A stretch of DNA of 64,000 nucleotides from Drosophila pseudoobscura (GCF_009870125.1 NC_046683.1:14641001-14705000), one strand, 5' to 3'. Numbered from the stretch's first letter, positions 48,571 through 60,959 are shown. A program made the numbers and translations. The notes: generated by a model from the letters alone, not told the origin.

Positions 48571-48725
48571 ACACTCTGCCTGACTGCCTGCCTGACTGAC
48601 TGACAGAGTGCCTGACCGAACGACTGAATAACTGAATAGCTGAATGACTGCCTCTGCCTGACTCACTCACTGAATGAGTGACTGAATGAGTGAGTGACTC
48701 GCCCGACTGCCACTGCGACTGCAAT
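48571..48725. repeat. GACT/GCCT/GAAT degenerate tetranucleotide field
   Basis: About 155 bases built from ACTG-related four-base units (CTGA, CTGC, AATG, AGTG) in intergenic DNA. Confidence 0.75.
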
Positions 48726-50679
48726 TGTCACTGTGCTGTCAGTGCGGTCTGGCCATAAATCTACTCCACAGCACAGCACCACTCCACACAGCAAACACCG
48801 GGAACGCAGAGCAGCCATAACTGAAAATTAATAATAAATAAATTTCATAAAAATGAATAATTTTTGCGCTGGGGAGAATGGCGGGGGGGAGAAACATGTT
48901 TAATGCATTGGCGTGACCTTTGAGGTGTGGGCAAATTAATTAAACGGCGATAACTCCGTGTCGACATATTGACAGCTGCCCCGAGAGCAGCGGCAAAAGC
49001 CGGGGGCACGGACAGGAGCAGGGACAGGGGGCAGGGGCAGGCACATCAGCGCCGAAGATGGCTCTGGGGCCCAGGCTCAATTGCACATCATTAACTTTGG
49101 CCGACTGACCAAGTAGTGCCCCGCTCTCTGCCCCTCTGCCCGCCACTAATTCTCCTTGCTGGTATCATCAATTGGCCCGCGGGGCAGCCATCAGGCACCA
49201 GGCTGGTCTCAGGTCCCAGGCCTGCCTGTTCGCTAAATCGCTGCACATTAAATGCAATTAAGAAATGATTGAAATCATAAATTAGCCCTAATTGGCCACA
49301 GGACGCCCTGCTTCCATCGTCTCGCTCCCGTTCTCGTCGTCCAATGGACGCCTCACTGCCACTGCCACTGCCACCGATGCCAGCTTGATCGCCACAATTC
49401 ATTCCATAGGCATGCACCATGGGGAGCTCCTCCTGCTCCTGCTCTTGGTCCAGGTCCTGTTCCAGCTGGTGCATCCACATAGAAGCCGCTCTCTCGCTGA
49501 CAGGCGGCACGTACTTGTTGGCCAAATTGTAGGGTGCACAAATTGCAGTATTTTTAGCCACGATTGCCAGGCACAGTGGTAAATAATACGATGATAATTT
49601 GATTGATCCCATTATGGGATCTCATTTTAAAAGGCTTCCAAAAGAAGAACAAAACTTGGGACAACCTTTAGATACATTCTTTTGGGATCTTTTTAGATCT
49701 TAAATATATCTTAAAGATCTGTTCAAAGAAGCGAGGCGATCTGAACAGGTCACAGGTTTTGTTCAAGCCGTAGACATCACAGAAGAATAGCTTTATGAAG
49801 ATTAAATATAATTTTAATGCATATAAATATATTGCCCCACTGCCCACAAGCCCAAACAGTTAGTTAATTTGGTAGCAGTTTTTTAGAACTGAGCCGAGTA
49901 CTGACCATACCCAAAAATCCAAAAACCCAATCACCCAGAGAAAGCCCAAGCAATCGACCGACCGCCAATCGATTATCTCCGCCATATCAATTGCCAGGCC
50001 AAATGCTTGGGGCATGGGGCGTGGGGCGTGGACTTGGGCTCGGCCCAGTGTGCGAGTCCCTGGGAGCTGGAGAATCGATTCGGCCAATTTGGCGGCGGTG
50101 CGAACAGCCCCCAAAGCAAACACACACACAGCAGTGTTGGGGCAGAGAGAGAGAGAGAAGGAGAGCCAAAAGGGGCGCAACCAAATTGCCCAGTTAGCAA
50201 CCTGTCCGGGCCGGCTCTGCTACGCCCCGACCCCTCCCCAGATAAGCATGTGTATAAGTAGATGAAATTAAGATTTTTTTTTATGATTAAGCGTTGAGAA
50301 TTTTTGACGGCAATGCCTCCTCCGACAGATGTACCTACAGACCTCCCTTTACCTCCCCCAGTCACTTCTCTCAGTATTCTTCGCCATCGGCTCCCTCTGT
50401 GGATATATGTAGGTGTGGAGCTGGAGCTGGGACTGCGACTGCGACTCCGACTGGGACGGAAGCTCTCATGAGTTGTAGCCGACGTTGTAGCGCTGGCGCT
50501 GGCTTCGCTGTTGCTGTTGCTGCTGCTGCTGCTGTCGTTGCTTTTGCTGCTGCTGCTGCTGATGCTTCAACCGCTGCTGTCGTTGACTATAAAAAGCCAA
50601 AGTTACGCAGTTTCCGAATTAAACTGTTAACAAAACAACACGCGACAGCACACGCACCCACATTCCCCAACCAAACACT

Positions 50680-50682
<3 letters not shown>

Positions 50683-50713
<31 letters not shown>
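50683..50713. repeat. AC dinucleotide repeat
   Basis: About fifteen AC units 32 bases upstream of the TATA box of the third cuticle gene. Confidence 0.85.
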
Positions 50714-50715
<2 letters not shown>

Positions 50716-50744
50716 AAACCCCATCCTTTCCTCCATCTGTCAAC

Positions 50745-50751
50745 TATATAA
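50745..50751 (+). promoter_or_regulatory. TATA box of the third cuticle gene
   Basis: TATATAA, 93 bases before the ATG. The leader that follows is a near-repeat of CTTTCTACCCCACTCAA units. Confidence 0.75.
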
Positions 50752-50843
50752 CACACTCCTGCACGCACTCTAGCACACTCTTTACCCCACTTTCTACCCC
50801 ACTCAACACACACTTTCTACCCCACTCAAAAACTCTTTCACAC

Positions 50844-51826
50844 ATGAAAATGGCCAATACTAGTACTGTAAATCTGCTGCTCTCCGTCTCCGTGGCCGTC
50901 CTCCTGCTGCAGTGTCTCAGTCTGAGTGCCGCTGCCAGTGCTGCCCCACAGAGCCACATGGAGAGGCAGGCGGATCACAGGGGCGTGCGACTACTGGATC
51001 GCTTCGACAATCGCTATCCGGATGGTAGCTACGAGTACCGCTTCGAGCTGGATGATGGAACGGCGCGCTACGAGCGGGGATACTTTGCCCTGATCGACAA
51101 GGTCAAGACCTTGATGGTGGTCGGATATTACTCCTATCGCATGACGGATGGGCGATACATCACCGTCTTCTACAACGCCGATCAGTTTGGATACCGTCAG
51201 AACCAATGTGAGTATAGAAGAATCGAATATGAGTTCTGTTAAGTGCTTGGATGTTGTTAGGGAGTGTTTTTACTTAAGTGCTCTGAGAGCCTTTTAAACT
51301 TAAAGATATTCTTTGATAAACAATTTCACAAGATAATGATTCCAATAGATAGATGAAGCATAATTTGGCAATAGTGAAATGTGAAAAGATTGTAGATTAA
51401 TGGATCCACAAAAGTTCAACCTCGTACTATTTGAAATTTAAAAGCGAAGACGAGAATCCCTTTTTTAAGATGAGTGGAGAAACAATCCCCCTCTATTTGG
51501 CATTTAATTTAAATATGTTGCTTCTATCAATTTTCTACTAAGAATAATACCCATTTGTTTGAATAAGCAATCAATTTAATTAATTCCATCTTTCGTTTGT
51601 TTCCCCCTCAGCGATCACACCTCAGGTGTACCCGAATCTGCCGCGCTCCATTGAAGTGCCAATGGCCAGCAGCGGGACGCCCGGACTACGCTCCCAGTCC
51701 CGGTCAGAGTCCGCCTACAGCTCCCCAGCCCCATCCCCATCCCCATACCCCACTACCCGTTCGCCGTCTGAGAGCACCACCACGCCCAGGGGGGCTGCGA
51801 CGAGTCGCAGGGGAGGGCGCTTCTGA
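50844..51826 (+). CDS. Cuticle protein with R&R chitin-binding domain (third of three)
   Basis: join(50844..51207, 51612..51826), 192 aa. The start MKMANTS is followed by the signal core LLLSVSVAVLLLQCLSLSAA. The R&R domain reads DGSYEYRFELDDGTARYERG, YFALIDKVKTLMVVGYYSYR and DGRYITVFYNADQFGYRQNQ, the closest of the three to the classical consensus (G-Y-Y-S-Y, T-V-F-Y-x-A-D-x-x-G-Y). The tail is Pro/Ser/Thr-rich. The phase-1 intron after the domain is shared with the other two genes, but the phase-2 intron inside the domain is absent. AATAAA lies at 51956. Secreted structural role inferred from the family. I suspect the Cpr11A/Cpr11B group without certainty. Confidence 0.88.
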
Positions 51827-51955
51827 GACCGGGTTCAAGTAATTATTCCTACCTCTTCTTCACCTCGCTCTGTGCCCTGACTACTGATATTATATTATTA
51901 TGATTTTAATTTTTTTGAATATTTTTTTGCGTTCATTGAGAGCGAATTAAAAAAT

Positions 51956-51961
51956 AATAAA
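51956..51961 (+). promoter_or_regulatory. Poly(A) signal of the third cuticle gene
   Basis: AATAAA 130 bases after the stop codon, in an AT-rich 3'UTR. Confidence 0.6.
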
Positions 51962-53100
51962 AATTTATTAAGGCAAAGCTGCAGAAATTATGAATTTATT
52001 ATTGAAGATGTTTCCAGTGGTTTGTGCGCCTCTTTGGGTATTTTATGGGTCCCAGCCAGTGGGTTACAGGGTCCCCCAGTCACGCCTCTCCTCTCCGCTT
52101 CAGTTCTCACTTCCCCTCTGGGATGAAAAGATTTCGCGATTTTTCGAAAGTCGCCGTCGCCCGACAATTTGGCAATAAATTTACCGCAAAGCGATTCGGG
52201 CAATAAAACATACAAGTGCAGACCCCACCCCGTCCCCCCCCACCAGCCTTCTCGGTCGCAGTCGCAGTCGCAGCCCCCGCCCCTTGGGGTACGTATAGTG
52301 CATATATTGTACATATCGAATATCTGGTCATATTTTTGCATTTTAACACAATTTTCGGAGGGATTTTCTGGCCAAAGGCAATTAAGGAACGAAAACGAAA
52401 CCAAAACTGAAACGAAACGAGACCAGGTCCAGGAGGAACGACGAAACGAACGGGAATGGGAATGGATGTGGATGTGGAAGTGGGAAGTTGCAATGGAATA
52501 CCAAATCCCGATCCCAAAAGTGTGTGAAGGTTCGTCATAAATTTATAAAGTGCAGACAGTGGCCCGATTGGTTACGCAGGGAATCGAGGATGCGAAGCCA
52601 GACGCCAAACGGGTTCAATGATCCACCTCTGACGGGCAGGATTACTCGTAAGCTCGCTCGCATATTTTCTTACCCTTTATCTTCCGACTATTAAGCCATA
52701 AAACATAAAAGCCCATAAAGAACCAACCTGAGGTCGGATTGCATTCGATTTCGCTGTGCTTAATTGCAGAGCTCCCAAAAAGGAAATCCAGCAATCCGAG
52801 CAATCAAAATTAATTTGATTTTGGTTCAAATTACACAGAGTTGCATAATCAGGACATCAGTCCTACAAGTCTTTGTGAGAATAACTTTTCAAAGAAAAGG
52901 GGGGATGCCGTTCACTAATATCATTTATTGCCAGACCAGTCTATTGGATTTAAAATATATCAAAAGATCAAAACAAATTTCGTTGGCACTCTGCGAGCAG
53001 CACTGACCAGGTGGATGGGGATACTAGGGGTAAAAGAACAACCAAATAAATAATCTTTAAGCTTCCAATTGCATAGGTAAACACATACCATACACACGAT
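51962..53100. other. Spacer between the convergent cuticle and SPEF1-like genes
   Basis: No gene recognised. It includes a CAGTCG repeat at about 52,258-52,275 and ACGAAAC-type repeats at about 52,388-52,450. Confidence 0.6.
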
Positions 53101-53595
53101 CTAGAGCTTCCAATCTTTATCCAACGTCAGACTAGATTCTGCGCCGGTCATCGCTGCCAAGCAGTCCAGCTCATGTGAGCAGCAGTTCAGCTCCTCTAAG
53201 GACTTCAGCACCCCCAAGGAGATAGCCTTGGAGGAGATTCTGAATTTCGGGGGCTCTTCCTCTTTGAATATCAGGCGGAACAGCAGCCAGTCGACTGCTC
53301 CTGGCTTGCCTTCGGCCAGCTGTATGAGATCGCTGGCCTTCAGTCGGAGACCCAGTTTCTTCAGATCGCGAAACGAGAACACCTGCCAGTTCTGCAGACG
53401 TCGAGCAAAGCTGCTGGCCGAAGTATAGAACTCCAGCTTTATGGAAGGGTACTTCTTCTGGAGGATCTGGGCCACGGGGCGCACATCGGAGTATGTGTCG
53501 CGAAGCGAACGCGGGTTCAGGGTGATACCCTCGATATTCAGCCACTTCTCAAGGCGAGCATGCTCGCGGCCGCTCAGTGCTCGAATGCGCTGCAT
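53101..53595 (-). CDS. SPEF1/CLAMP-family CH-like domain protein (intronless)
   Basis: 164 aa. Residues about 13-108 match the calponin-homology-like domain of sperm flagellar protein 1 (SPEF1/CLAMP): LEKWLNIEGITL, then LRDTYSDVRPVAQILQKKYP, LQNWQVFSFRDLKKLGLRLK and AEGKPGAVDWLLFRLI. In the family this domain binds microtubules and works in cilia, flagella and epithelial microtubule bundles (established). A sperm-tail role here is inference. The protein stops soon after the domain and lacks the long coiled C-terminal part of vertebrate SPEF1. The first ATG after an in-frame upstream stop is at 53595. An upstream GTG in the same frame is not needed. Single exon, convergent with the third cuticle gene. 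Confidence 0.82.
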   Translation of the reverse strand: MQRIRALSGREHARLEKWLNIEGITLNPRSLRDTYSDVRPVAQILQKKYPSIKLEFYTSASSFARRLQNWQVFSFRDLKKLGLRLKASDLIQLAEGKPGAVDWLLFRLIFKEEEPPKFRISSKAISLGVLKSLEELNCCSHELDCLAAMTGAESSLTLDKDWKL

Positions 53596-56500
53596 TGCAC
53601 TCACGAACTCTAGGTTTTTCTTTAACTAATACTACTACTATTTAATACTACTAAAATAATTTTGAGTACTGTTGCTGTGTTGTGGGCCTAAGATCCGATC
53701 AATTGTTATAACTTATTTTCTGGCCTTATTGTGTGATGTGTATCGGTTGGAGGTCGAAACTGTTGTGAAATGTCGTGTGTGAAATATTTATGTGCTCAAA
53801 ACAAGTCACAGTGTATTCTCAGAGCACTCGATTATTCTCACGCTCAGTTTTACTACGATTTCTTCGATTTATCGAGCTAAGCGGCATTCCACCACTACGA
53901 GGACTTGCTAAAATAAACTACAAAAGGAAGGAAAATAGAATCTGGAAATTTGTTCTAATGAAAAAAAGAAAATTGAATTAAAAAGGAAATTGCAGAAGCG
54001 AGAACTTGGCTGCCATAAAAGCAACACATCTTCGTGACGATGGAAGCCCTTCCCTTCTATGAGGCGAAGGCGTTAAAGAGGCGTTGCTAAAAATTGCGGG
54101 ATGCAGGACGCAGGATGCTGGATGGATGGGGTGCCGGGGTCACGGCCTTGGTCTCTTGACTCGATGGCTTGCCACTGTCGTTGCATTTGAAAAGACGAGT
54201 CGACCGAGCCGAAGAGGGAAGACAAATAAAAGGAACATAGAAACGAAAAGGAGCAGGACTTCGAGGACAAGTTCCTTGGTGGTGGTGTGGTGGCTGCCCT
54301 TGGGTCGTACTAATTTGTTAACCTTTTTCACCTTATGTTTATATTTTTAATTGAACCCATAGGCTACGAGTGCAGAAAATCCCTTCTTAAGAAAGATTGA
54401 CCAGACTTTGAGGTTTTGATAAATGCACTTTACCGTCGATTTAACATTCCGAGAGTGATTATACAAGATACACAATAAAAACAAACTTTGACAAGTACTA
54501 AAAGCGCCTTTTCAGCTCGGCACGAAGTTACGCCGCCATCCCCAGTTACCAAGGAAAACCCCCACTGGATTCAGAGACCGAAAGACCAAAGACCGAAGGA
54601 CCGAAAGACAGACACATGTATCCGAGGTAGTTAAAATTATCAATGAAACTTTACAATCACAGTTAAAAGAGGAAAAGAAAAAGAATAAGCTGATGTGGAA
54701 GCGGAAGCGGACGAGCAGGAAAATGGATTGGGTTTTCTTGTGGCGGGGGCAGGCAACAGGGCGGTAGAAATAGGGGTTGGGGGTGAGTGCGAAAGAAAAG
54801 AATAAAACCAAATACAGAGAAAAAGTTAACTGAACTGCAACTTTGTTAACTTTGCCGCTTATTAAAGAGATGGGCGGAGACGAGTCAGTCGTCAGCAGAA
54901 CAGGAAAAGCCGCCGAAAGAGAGCAGTTGCCGGAAACCATGTTCGAGCAGTTGGAAAAGTACCCATATTCGAGCTTTGACTGGCTTAAAGATCCGCAAGA
55001 ACTTTAAAAGCATTTCAGTGTCTTTAGCGGCCCAGGCAAGTCAATGTCAATGCCAGGCCTGCCTTGCCCATTACCCCCCATGTTTTTCCATTAAATACAC
55101 ATCGGCCAACAAAAAATCTTAAAGGTTATTCTGTATATGCAAAGCGGGTTTTTTTGTTTGGTGGCCTTGTGGCGGGCTGAAATATAATCAAAAGGCAATA
55201 AATATTGCAAATGTGACAAAGCAGGCAAAGTTTAACTAGGACAGGGACCGCAACGCCTCGCCCACACCAGAGCTCGGGAAATGGCTGGAAAATGTTTGCC
55301 TGCCACTGCGGCAACAGCAGCAAACAGCCAAAACAGCGACACAAAAAAAAATGTAAACCAGAGCTGAAGGATGGCCGAGCAAACAGGGGGGCAGAGGACA
55401 CCGAAAAAGGACCAAGAAGCCAAGAACAGGACCAGCTTGGAGCTGACCAAGCCATCAGATACCCTTGGAAAGCCACCACAGTCCGATGCGATATGCCAGT
55501 GGATCAGAGTGGACTGAAGCCCTTTGGAATATATTGGATATATGTATCTGGAACCTCACCTTAATCAAGACATTAAAAGATAATCACGGCGTACAATATG
55601 TATGCGACTATCGAGCACAGCAAATTGGCCTATCATCCATTTTAAGCTTATTGGAATTATGTGTTTGCCAGATTGAAATTCTAAGCTATTTATTTAATAA
55701 TCTTTTGAATATATTTCCACTTAAATTTAACTTAATTTGAAGTCCAAAACATGTTTTGTATCTTACCTAAATATGAGTATGTTTATGTTCATGTGTTGAT
55801 GTGTTGATGTGTGACTTTTCCCAAGAAATAAGATATGTGGATGGTGAAATCATTGGTAAATTTGCCTTAATTTATTTCAAAATTCAAATAAAGTGAAGGA
55901 TTTAGTTACACATTTTTACGACCAATTATTTTCTATGCATGAACATTGATATGTCTTGCAAGCAATTAGTATAAATATAAATCAGATCTGGGATTGCTCC
56001 ACCCCCGCCATAAACATCGTTCAGGCAAAATACAAATTTAGAAGTGATTTTTGTTCCCCCAAAAATAATTCCCCTTTACAGACATTTGATATAGCGAAGC
56101 AATCCGGATAGTTCTTGCTGAATGCTTCACATAGCAGTGCAATCAAAGCCAGCAAAGACCCTACGTCCCTGTGTACGTCCCAATTGCAATGTCAGAATAG
56201 TTCACGTTGCAACACTTAATGGACTAGGGGACAAGCGACTCAGCTCAGCTCTCGATGCTGAACTCTTTGGCTTTGTGGGGCAAGCTCCTGCTCATTATTC
56301 GCATACCTTTGGCAAGGGTATAGTGGGGATGAGCCTTGTGGCTGAGCGGTTGAGGGCGATGCGATGTGGTGGAAGGGTTTGGCGTTGGGGGTGGAGCGAA
56401 AAAAATTAAATATAAAATGCAAAAATGGCTTTTAAGCAGCGAAAGTCGCGTTTAGCTGTGCGGCCGTAGGGAAAGGGCACGGAACGGGCTCGGCTCGGCT

Positions 56501-59500
56501 CGGTCCCAAGGGAGGCAGGACACACGCCAGGTGGTATGTGGGCCGGATGTGCTAAAAGGACATTGCTGTTGTTCGTCAGGGCAGGGGCTCGTGTGTGCAG
56601 TTCATCAGCGACCGCAGCAAAAGGCAGAGATCCAGCGAGCAGAAAAAGGACACTCTGTCCTGCAGGTTAACCATCAAAAAATAAAATAAACAAATAAGAG
56701 GAAGATGGGGAAAAAGCAAGTTATCATAGGGCTGACTTAGCCGGGCTAAATGAAGCCTGGCAAAAGGTTCATTAAAGATATAAATATGGAAATAAAGAAT
56801 GCAGCACGAGAAATTCAAATATTGGTATAGGCCCCTTTAGAATGGGGAAAAAAATAAGGCACGAAAAAAACAAAAAACTGCTTGTGAAACTCCGCGAAAA
56901 CGCTTCGTGGAACATCCTCGCGTGCCTGTGCAGCCCTGAGCAAATTATGAACTGCAAGCAAATTGCATTCTTTTGGGGGCATTTCTTTGCCCCATTATTT
57001 TTGTTTGCTTGCCGGCTGGCACCTCTAATGAAATTGCCCTTAAGTCTGTCTGTCTGTCTGACTGACTAACTAGCTGGCTTCCCGCACCCGCCTGTCCCCC
57101 GGCGCCCCTCCTGTGTTTAGGCAAGTGGAAATTCATTATTTTAGCGAACATGCCGCAAATTATGCGATGAACTTTTTCACTGACGCTCGACTCACATCTG
57201 TCATTTCTGGGCCTGCAACTGGAATGGAATACCCCTATTGAGCAAGATTAAATTGTGAGAGAATTTCGCACGAATTTCATGCACGGAATCAACATTCCAA
57301 ATTGAATGAGCCCCCGCTTTGATGGTCTCTGGTCGGGGCTGATTGGGCCCCGGAGTACATTCGCTTTCCATGATGGCTTGTCCCTTGGTTTTGGGTTCCC
57401 AAGGATCTCTGATTCGATCTCTGAGCAACATATTGGGAGCACTTAGTCCAGACCACATTTCTTTTTTTGTGTTGTGTCTAGATAGAGCTTGAAATTATAT
57501 ATTGTATGACGATTATAATAACTTATTAACAGTTTCATACTCTGTGTTTAATTGTTTGTTTTAACATCGGATTACAGCTTAGTGGAGCTTTGCCATCATT
57601 ACCTCTATCATCCCCCGGTGTATAATCTCAGCTAGTTCTCGAAACTATTGCCATTTATGGACTGATTACAGAGCATGCTCCGTAAATCCAGAGACAGACG
57701 GACCTGCTCCAATGATAAATACGGACCCACCAATTATTCCAAAGCTGCCACCAGAAAAAAGCGAAGGGAATTTCCAACCACATAACAACTGTGGAATACA
57801 TTTAAATTTTTAACGAAAATCCACTAAGAGCATTTCACACAAAACCCAATCCAACCTCCACCCATCCGCCGTTAACATCAACTTTATCCCGACATTCGGC
57901 AGTTCTAGGAAGGGATTTCCTGGCTATACAGAGGTAGAATATTCGTAAAACTCGTATGTATGTACAAAAAAATAAATGTATAACAAAAACTCCCCTATGT
58001 CGCAGGCGTTGGGCACAAAACATGTTTCCTACCCGGCAATCGTATGGTGTTTAGAGTATATTGTATTCGCAAGGATCTATGACTTGAGCTTTGACGACCG
58101 AAAATTATAATTAATTGTTTGTGATATTCGATGCTTCCATGTGGCCTGATGGTAATTACACAAAGTTCTTCTTCGATTCGAATATAGCTCCTTTGACACA
58201 TGTGGGTTTCACTGGTTTCCAGCATGCAAATTATATTTCTTAAGTCCAAAGACTCCACGGCATCGTAGGGTAACACCCTGAGCAGAATCACATTTTGGAG
58301 CACCTTCTCCGAAAAGCACCTTCTATATAGCCTACAATTTCCCATTCATCGTGAATTCTCTTTAAGTCCTTAGCTGATACTTGCCGATCTTTCACAAGAT
58401 TTCATATGATTTCGTATGAGGAGGAATTATGTACATATGTTGGTTAACGGGTATCCCCGTAGTCGTAATCCCAGGTCCGGGCATTGTTAATTGTTTCTTT
58501 TTTTTCGCTCTCTGGTGCAAAATGAACATGAAGCTATTTGTTAATTCAATGAATTTATTTTACTGACAGAGAAAAGCCCAAACGAAACGGGGCACCGAAC
58601 AGTGGCCAGGCCATGTTGCAGCACACACACGGGGACTACGGCAGATACTCACGCACATTGATGAACACATTACAAGATATTTTGCATATTTTATGGGCTC
58701 GAGGAGAGACGAAGGACCCACATACATATGTATGTCGGTGGATCCATATGTATGAGCCGCAAAGGAGTGCAGAAGTGCAGTGTGAGGGCAGGAGGGCAGG
58801 AGGGCAGAAAGGGAAATGAAGTCAGCTCGTGTAAAAATCTGTTTTTATGATTAATTGCCGTTCCAGTGAAAAATGAACCACGACAAGGGGAAGGCAGGCG
58901 GCACACGCAGAGCTTGTCCTGGCCGGGCCGGGCCTGGCCGGGCCATTTCTGCATTTCAATTTGTATTTTCCCAGCAATTTCATTTGCACGCCATTTTCAT
59001 TGCTCCCCTCCACCCCAGTCTCCTCCATGCCCCTCCATCATTCTCGTTGCCAGACTTTACATTTCTCGCATTCACACTTGGCATCTGTCTGTCCGTTTTG
59101 TGTGGCTTTCTGTCAGACAGCCAGCTCTAGTTTTTCTTTTGCCCGGATTGAAAGTTTTATTTGCCCGATTTAATGGTGATCCCCAGCATATATAATTATA
59201 CGATAATTAATCCCTGCCTGAACGAGGGCGCAACAGCATATTGTGCTCCCCCTTGGCGCTCTCTCTTTTTCCATGGGCCAACGATTTAAGTTTTCCTCTA
59301 TTTTTGCACCTTCCGCACACTGTGGGGAAAACTTATCTTGAGGAAAGTTTACGGATCCGGTATTGGCAATTCCGTAATCCAGGACGATGATAATAAAACC
59401 AGATCATCCGCAAAATCCAGACAAATACCCAAGGTTCTATTCACAGAACCTCATCCGATTTTGTTGAAAATTCGAGGGTTGGTATATTTTAAAACATTTT

Positions 59501-59684
59501 GTATTTTCTCACGGTGTAGTTGTTTAGTGTGTGTTGTTGTTTTTCTCCTACTGCAAATTGGCGCGTTTATCTGGCATTATTTTGTGCACATTCGTTTCAT
59601 ATTGCTTTAGCTTGCTCCCTGCTTGGCTGACGAACACGGGAGTAAGGCTCTTTCTTTTTGGTCTGCCTCTTCCTGAGCTGTTTA
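53596..59684. other. Long gene-poor spacer
   Basis: 6.1 kb upstream of the SPEF1-like gene. I see no convincing exon, RNA gene or conserved domain. Open frames at 54940-54512 (-) and 56122-56409 (+) lack codon bias or motifs. It is AT-rich with some purine-rich blocks. Confidence 0.5.
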
Positions 59685-59824
59685 TACCCTTGCACAGGCC
59701 ATTTTCGATACTACAGACTCCTTGGATGCATCCGCAGCTGAGTCCATGAGTTGTATTACAAATATATCAATCTACCAAATCTAATTGCAATCGAAAGAGT
59801 AGTAGCGATGCTACTGCAAGGGTA
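59685..59824. mobile_element. Possible small MITE-like remnant
   Basis: Bounded by TACCCTTGCA (59685-59694) and its exact reverse complement TGCAAGGGTA (59815-59824). The TATACCCTTGCA...TGCAAGGGTA arrangement is common at edges of Drosophila repeat remnants. No coding sequence. It could be a chance inverted repeat. Confidence 0.35.
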
Positions 59825-60959
59825 CAAAATACTTCGGTCTCCAAAAGCATTGACTTTTGTTTTTGTTGTGCCTCCTGCATTAGTTGATCGCCACTGCCAC
59901 ACCATCCTCCTCATCCGCTGTCGACTGCTGCCTCAACTACGAGTATTGCTTCTCCTCCTATGGCTGCCACAGCCACAGCCTCTACCGCTGCTTCCGTTTC
60001 CTTTTGCTTCACTCTGGTGGCACGCAGGCTTCCAGGCAGCACGAGGCGCAGAGGGCAGCAGAAGTGGCAGTGGCAGTGGCAGCAGTGGGGTCGGGAAAAA
60101 CAACTGCAACTGGCATTTTTGGCGTTCCCGGCACGCGCTCACTAATTTTATTCCTTAATAAAAACCAAAGGCACAAAGCGATGGCAAATGGCTGAGCAGT
60201 GGGAGTACGAGCAGTGGGAGCACGACAGTGAAGAGCCAAGGCGGTGTGCAGAGGAGGGACCGGGACCCACATCGGAACAGTGGAAAGACTCAAGGCAGAG
60301 CTGCCACCCACCCCAGAGCCGGAGAAGTTCTGCACGTAGCGCTTCATCTCTCTCGCTGCGCGCATCCATTGGCCCCATTATTGGGGGGCCCACCTTTACG
60401 GGAGGCATGGGTCTCGCTATCAAACTAGCAAAGTTCATTAAAGTGATAATTACAAAGGCCGTAAAGCGAACGACGGACGACCAAGACGACACGAAACGGA
60501 TATACGAGCTGACGGCAACAACACCAACAGTAGCAACAGCAACAGCAATAAGAACCGGAAAAGGGTTGCCCTCGAGACTCTTAAATAAGTGCATATAATT
60601 GTAAATGGGCAAGGACATGGGATACTACCCTCTCCATCGTACCCTCCCACTCGTTTTCTCTCCGACTAAAATTCGTTGCTTAATTTACAGTAAATGGAGC
60701 AGAACCGTTCCATCTGAGATGTTTATAAAATGTATACCTACCATCCAGAAATTAGCAAAAATCATCAAATACGAGTATCTGCGTTTTCTAGAAAACGTTG
60801 ATAAGTATAAGGGTTTCCTCTGGGGCTCTTTGATTTAAATTAATTACAATAAATGTATTTAATCAGCCAGGCTCCGTTTTTCACATTCACAAAAATTTTC
60901 CGATTTACTTTTGAAATCACATAAATTGGGGCTCTCTTTTTCCCATTCCGCAAGATTTC
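59825..60959. other. Spacer, no gene supported
   Basis: Contains overlapping open frames on both strands at 60148-60618 without recognisable motifs, and GCAGTG hexamers at about 60,060-60,085. Confidence 0.5.

Larger units (their letters stand above)
44505..50744. other. Intergenic spacer
   Basis: 6.2 kb without a recognised gene on either strand. It holds GGTAGG/GGTAGC hexamers (44843-44880), GA-rich motifs (46,632-46,655 and 50,142-50,160), a GACT/GCCT tetramer field (48571-48725), a weak candidate secreted ORF on the - strand (49612-49091, see findings) and an AC repeat (50683-50713). Confidence 0.6.

Noticed and set aside
53596..53604. GTG extension of the SPEF1-like ORF
   Set aside because: Eukaryotic initiation is far more likely at the ATG at 53595, and the extra three residues add nothing to the domain.
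56122..56409. 95-codon open frame with a faint endonuclease-like stretch (HVATLNGLGDKR)
   Set aside because: The resemblance to LINE endonuclease starts is too short. No reverse transcriptase, poly(A) tail or target-site duplication is seen.
60148..60618. Overlapping open frames on both strands
   Set aside because: No motif, signal or codon preference on either strand. They look like mutual shadows in GC-balanced spacer.
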